A stretch of DNA of 5,331 nucleotides from an uncultured Oscillibacter sp. (GTDB lineage: Bacteria > Bacillota > Clostridia > Oscillospirales > Oscillospiraceae). Made by a program: the position numbers and the translations under genes. Below, piece by piece: positions 4,775 to 5,331 of this stretch. Location of the stretch: positions 1-5,331 of the forward strand of contig URTS01000123.1 of NCBI GenBank assembly GCA_900550685.1. Reading direction: 5' to 3'. Under the pieces are notes generated by a model. The model was not told where the DNA came from, searched no databases, and saw nothing but the letters and a program-made list of their open reading frames with translations. Positions within the stretch are counted from its first letter, which is position 1, and every line of letters begins with the position of its first letter.

Positions 4775-5331
4775 ATGCGCTTCAGCAGTCTGCCCTTTTT
4801 ATTCGGGTTTCTGCCTATTACATTAGCCATTTACTTCGCCGTTCCCCTGCAATGGCGGAATCTGGCCCTGCTGCTGACCAGCCTGGTGTTCTATGGCTGG
4901 GGGGAACCGGTGTATATCATCATTATGGTGCTGTCCATCCTCATTGACTATACCCACGGGATGCTGGTGGAGAAGTACCGCTGCCGGGACAAGCTGGCTC
5001 GGTGGTTCGTGGCGGAGAGCATGATCCTGAATCTGGGGCTGCTGGGTTTCTTCAAATACTGGGATTTCTTTGCCGCCAACCTGTCCCTGATCCCCGGTAT
5101 CTCCATTCCGGCCCTGGGACTGCCCCTGCCCATCGGCATCTCCTTTTTCACTTTCCAGTCATTGAGCTACACCATCGACGTTTACCGGAGGGACATAAAG
5201 CCATTGACGAATCTTTTGGACTATGCTTTCTACGTATCTTTCTTCCCCCAGTTGGTGGCAGGACCTATCGTGCGTGCCCGCGATTTTATCCCGCAAATCC
5301 GGAAACCTCTCTTTGTTTCGCAGGAGATGTT
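4775..5331 (+). CDS. AlgI-like MBOAT family O-acyltransferase, N-terminal part (cut by window end)
   Basis: The first 185 codons of a protein normally about 450-500 residues long. MBOAT proteins are polytopic membrane enzymes that move acyl groups onto cell-surface polymers or lipids, as AlgI does for alginate and DltB for teichoic acids. Visible are hydrophobic segments at about residues 7-24, 28-42, 45-60, 80-95 and 112-128, the family motif LPIGISFFTFQSLSYTIDVY (118-137) and FFPQLVAGPIVRARDF (156-171). The catalytic histidine region is beyond the window. The gene follows the DUF4358 lipoprotein gene on the same strand across a terminator. Leucine codon use changes inside it: 20 of 23 leucines before residue 129 use CTG and none uses TTG, whereas 4 of the 6 after it use TTG and none uses CTG. 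The later part also reads like Bacteroidota MBOAT proteins (from memory). The polymer acted on cannot be told. Confidence 0.92.
   Translation, partial: MRFSSLPFLFGFLPITLAIYFAVPLQWRNLALLLTSLVFYGWGEPVYIIIMVLSILIDYTHGMLVEKYRCRDKLARWFVAESMILNLGLLGFFKYWDFFAANLSLIPGISIPALGLPLPIGISFFTFQSLSYTIDVYRRDIKPLTNLLDYAFYVSFFPQLVAGPIVRARDFIPQIRKPLFVSQEM

Noticed and set aside
1..5331. CRISPR arrays, tRNA genes, insertion sequences, riboswitches
   Set aside because: No regularly spaced repeats, cloverleaf-like segments, transposase motifs or known riboswitch cores were seen on either strand.

Overview
The window looks like DNA from gut-type anaerobic Firmicutes (Clostridia). The reasons are short intergenic gaps, strong AGGAGG ribosome binding sites, sigma-A style promoters, Gram-positive LexA boxes (CGAAC-N4-GTTCG), a FabT-like operator and a Clostridia-like gene set. 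Base and codon use are not uniform. Positions 1 to about 2040 are moderately AT-rich and resemble Lachnospiraceae. Positions about 2045 to 5160 are GC-rich with CTG/GCC/CGG-type codons and resemble Oscillospiraceae. The last ~170 bases shift again. Both shifts fall inside highly conserved protein motifs, so the window may be a mosaic, either by recombination or as a metagenome/assembly chimera. Taxon labels are from memory, not from a search.

Left part (1-1010). At the left edge, on the minus strand, is the extreme N-terminus of a FabH-like ketoacyl-ACP synthase III. It has a near-consensus promoter and a symmetric operator resembling FabT boxes. Upstream of it on the same strand is rsmI (16S rRNA C1402 ribose methyltransferase). 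A long hairpin between the two genes overlaps the fabH -35 element.

Middle (1008-2909, minus strand). A 568-codon reading frame joins a radical SAM protein of the DNA modification/repair type (the family linked to a UDG-like partner) to a complete TrmN6-like tRNA methyltransferase. The joint is in frame, and the usual C-terminal helix-hairpin-helix tail of the radical SAM protein is missing. Three bases upstream of this frame ends a 40-codon single-membrane-span peptide gene. The pair is driven by a promoter (TTGACG-17-TATTCT) with one LexA box exactly in the spacer and a second just downstream. This predicts an SOS-induced operon of a small membrane peptide and a radical SAM DNA-repair enzyme.

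Right part (2932-5331). A perfect 18-bp stem terminator closes a minus-strand threonine aldolase gene (ltaE-like). Its promoter overlaps a divergent promoter for a plus-strand DUF4358-type lipoprotein. After a GC-rich terminator comes the start of an AlgI-like MBOAT O-acyltransferase, cut by the window end. The lipoprotein and MBOAT genes probably belong to one cell-surface polymer acylation locus.
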